Shown: positions 55,035-56,173 of the stretch, in pieces
Numbering within the stretch: the first letter of the stretch is position 1
Layout of the letters: each line of letters starts with the position of its first letter
DNA from: an uncultured Eubacterium sp.
Lineage (GTDB): Bacteria; Bacillota; Clostridia; Lachnospirales; Lachnospiraceae
Direction of reading: 5' to 3'
Assembly (NCBI GenBank): GCA_945910225.1
Contig: CAMDYG010000016.1
Span: 1-56,173 of the forward strand
Length of the DNA: 56,173 nucleotides
Notes under the pieces: generated by a model
What the model was told of the DNA's origin: nothing
What the model saw: only the letters and a program-made list of their open reading frames with translations
Databases searched by the model: none
Program-made: the position numbers and the translations under genes

Positions 55035-55802
55035 ATGAAGAAATATTTAGCAAAATCTAAATTAAAATCAATTTATGTAGAAGACGGCAAAGCTACTAAG
55101 ATCTTTGCCAAGAACTACAACAAGTCAGATGTTTTATATGAAGCCCTGAATACAGCAAGAGTAGAAGATGCTGGTGTTAATATTCCTAAGCTTTTAGAGG
55201 TATCTGTAACAGATGGCAGATGGTCTATTACAAGTGAATATATTGAAGGACCTACTCTTACACAGTTAATTGAAAAATATCCTGACAAGACAGATGAATA
55301 CATTAAGAAAATGGTTGAATACCAGGTATCTTTCCAGAAGAAATCCAATCCACTCCTTCTTGTATTAAAGGATAAGATGAATCGTCAGATTAACTCTATT
55401 GAGGAACTAGATAACAGTGTTAAGTATGAGCTTCTTACAAGACTTAATTCCATGAAGAATCATACCAAGCTGTGCCACGGAGATTATTGTCCGGATAATA
55501 TTATTGTAACTGCTGATGCCAAGGGCAACATAAAAGAAATCACAGCAGTTGACTGGGTACATGCAACACAGGGCAATGCATCAGCTGATATTGCCAACAC
55601 ATTTTTACTTCTTAAGTTACAGTTTGGCGATAAGAGTGATATTCCTGATAAGTACATAAATGCTTTCTGTGAATTAACTAATACTAAGCATTCATATGTT
55701 AATGAATGGCTTCCATTAGTTGCAGCAGCAAGACTTACTAAGAATAAGGAAGAAGAAAAGGATCTTCTTGAACAGTGGATTAATGTTGTAGACTTCCAGT
55801 AA
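55035..55802 (+). CDS. Phosphotransferase (APH/choline-kinase-fold) protein
   Basis: This 255-residue kinase-like protein of the APH family has the catalytic Brenner motif HGDYCPDN (about 150-157). The metal-binding region reads AVDWVHATQG in place of the usual DFD, keeping one Asp. No complete Gly-rich loop is seen at the N terminus. The substrate is unknown; relatives phosphorylate aminoglycosides, choline, homoserine or sugars. The gene follows adhE by 32 nt and ends in a strong terminator, so the two form one operon. A role in resistance is unlikely on the sequence and context. Confidence 0.8.
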   Translation: MKKYLAKSKLKSIYVEDGKATKIFAKNYNKSDVLYEALNTARVEDAGVNIPKLLEVSVTDGRWSITSEYIEGPTLTQLIEKYPDKTDEYIKKMVEYQVSFQKKSNPLLLVLKDKMNRQINSIEELDNSVKYELLTRLNSMKNHTKLCHGDYCPDNIIVTADAKGNIKEITAVDWVHATQGNASADIANTFLLLKLQFGDKSDIPDKYINAFCELTNTKHSYVNEWLPLVAAARLTKNKEEEKDLLEQWINVVDFQ

Positions 55803-55829
55803 CATCAGATACTTGCCATATATAATCCA

Positions 55830-55876
55830 AAAAAGTGGGTGTCGCACTAAGAAAATTAGTGCGATGCCCACTTTTT
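55830..55876 (+). terminator. Terminator of the adhE operon, TTAGTGCG hairpin family
   Basis: Arms 55830-55850 and 55856-55876 pair over 21 positions, with two G-U pairs only in the plus-strand RNA, and a 5-nt loop. The 3' arm ends in T5. It lies 27 nt after the phosphotransferase stop. It shares the GCACTAA/TTAGTGC core with the hairpins at 2081, 43025 and 56099. Confidence 0.92.
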
Positions 55877-55930
55877 ATACATGTGCTTTTATCCGTGCTT
55901 ATTCCGTTCGCATTATGAAATGTAGGTTGC

Positions 55931-55953
55931 GGTGTCCTTATAAACTAAATGAG
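55931..55953. repeat. 23-bp dispersed repeat, copy 2
   Basis: This is the partner of 43004-43026 (20 of 23 identical). In copy 1 the hairpin starts at once; here the palindromic segment 55954-56101 intervenes. Confidence 0.75.
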
Positions 55954-56087
55954 ACGATATATAAGTTATGTGGTTTCAGGTGCTTTGAGACCGCCGGTAC
56001 TTAATGAGTGCAAAGCACGAATTTAGTATCCGTTGCGAGGCGAAAGCAGCGAAAGCGTGCCTGAACTACATAACTTATATATCGTCT
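55952..56087. repeat. Large palindromic element (stem with inner mini-hairpins)
   Basis: A perfect 20-bp inverted repeat (55952-55971 with 56068-56087), extended by about 8 further paired bases with one bulge (55972-55980 with 56060-56067), encloses about 79 nt. The enclosed part has its own folds: GTGCTTTG at 55980-55987 can pair with CAAAGCAC at 56011-56018, or GTGCAAAGCAC can fold alone. Two adjacent GCGAAAGC octamers, known as very stable mini-hairpins, lie near 56040-56056. It could be a structured RNA, a mobile palindrome or a protein-binding site. No protein is encoded in 55803-56173. Confidence 0.75.
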
Positions 56088-56098
56088 TAACATAGAAA

Positions 56099-56133
56099 AA
56101 GGGGCACCGCACTAATTTTGATATGCTCCCTTC
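56099..56133. repeat. Degenerate TTAGTGCG-family hairpin
   Basis: The left arm GGGGCACCGCACTA at 56101-56114 matches the left arm of the hairpin at 43025-43039 closely, but the right arm is decayed (ATGCTCCCTT only). It lies after the palindrome in the position expected if the latter had been inserted into an older hairpin. A further small stem (56142-56148 with 56160-56166) lies at the window edge and cannot be interpreted. Confidence 0.6.
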
Positions 56134-56173
56134 TAGGTAGACAAGTGAAATAATAAAAATCACTTGATATTTA

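Noticed and set aside
55813-56004. 63-codon frame at the right edge
   Set aside because: It runs through a terminator hairpin and the palindromic element, so it is not a gene.
1-56173. CRISPR arrays, insertion sequences, prophage
   Set aside because: I saw no evenly spaced direct repeats with spacers, no transposase or integrase frame and no phage structural genes; the only mobile-element trace is the methyltransferase fragment and the palindromic repeat.

Overview
The window is chromosomal DNA of low G+C content from a Gram-positive, anaerobic, motile member of the Clostridia, most likely family Lachnospiraceae. A Lachnospira/Eubacterium eligens-like organism is my guess, with low confidence at genus level. 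The grounds are the long Bacillus-type SRP RNA upstream of dnaX, a CotF-like coat protein, fermentative AdhE and iron alcohol dehydrogenases with Rex-type operators, flagellin and FliS with sigma-28 promoters, and several protein families typical of Lachnospiraceae (DUF5685, DUF3881, DUF6240-like, DUF6128-like). Nearly all the DNA is coding. There is no prophage, insertion sequence or CRISPR array; the only clear relic is a methyltransferase fragment beside a tRNA-Arg gene.

Layout. 1-4.2 kb: CotF-like protein, iron alcohol dehydrogenase and transketolase, all minus strand. 4.2-16.9 kb: a TPR/AAA-like protein, then a six-gene minus-strand operon dnaX-ebfC-recR-jetA-jetB-jetC, with the SRP RNA and its promoter just upstream. 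17-31 kb: translation and housekeeping genes (prolyl-tRNA deacylase, tadA, rsmA, metG, tatD) mixed with signalling genes (GGDEF, chemoreceptor), a DUF885 lipoprotein, and a DnaJ/DUF5685 pair. 31-34 kb: a small flagellar protein with a sigma-28 promoter, an SPFH/ribbon-helix-helix operon and tRNA-Lys. 34-38 kb: AI-2E family transporter, trmB and a D,D-carboxypeptidase. 37.8-43 kb: fliS, flagellin and a 976-residue flagellar-locus protein. 43-48 kb: glgB, a MraY-like transferase, a DEDDh exonuclease, the methyltransferase remnant and tRNA-Arg. 48-52 kb: a dCache chemoreceptor, a DUF3881 protein and an HD-GYP phosphodiesterase. 52-56 kb: adhE, a phosphotransferase-fold protein, and a tract of palindromic repeats at the right edge.

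The most notable content is the three-gene SMC/kleisin/winged-helix set (Wadjet JetA-JetB-JetC/MukFEB-like). It is built into the dnaX-ebfC-recR operon, lacks any JetD nuclease gene in the window, and its SMC carries Asn where the catalytic Glu normally follows the Walker B Asp. Other signals are: a dispersed hairpin repeat with a TTAGTGCG core, one copy of which appears to be interrupted by a 148-bp palindromic element; two genes whose ribosome binding sites lie inside the preceding terminator hairpin, one encoding a 27-residue membrane peptide; a pair of Rex-like operators on the two alcohol dehydrogenase genes; and a set of sigma-28 promoters that assigns an otherwise obscure gene to the flagellar regulon.

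Start codons were reassigned wherever a Shine-Dalgarno sequence favoured an internal start. Names without a recognised family are given as unknown.
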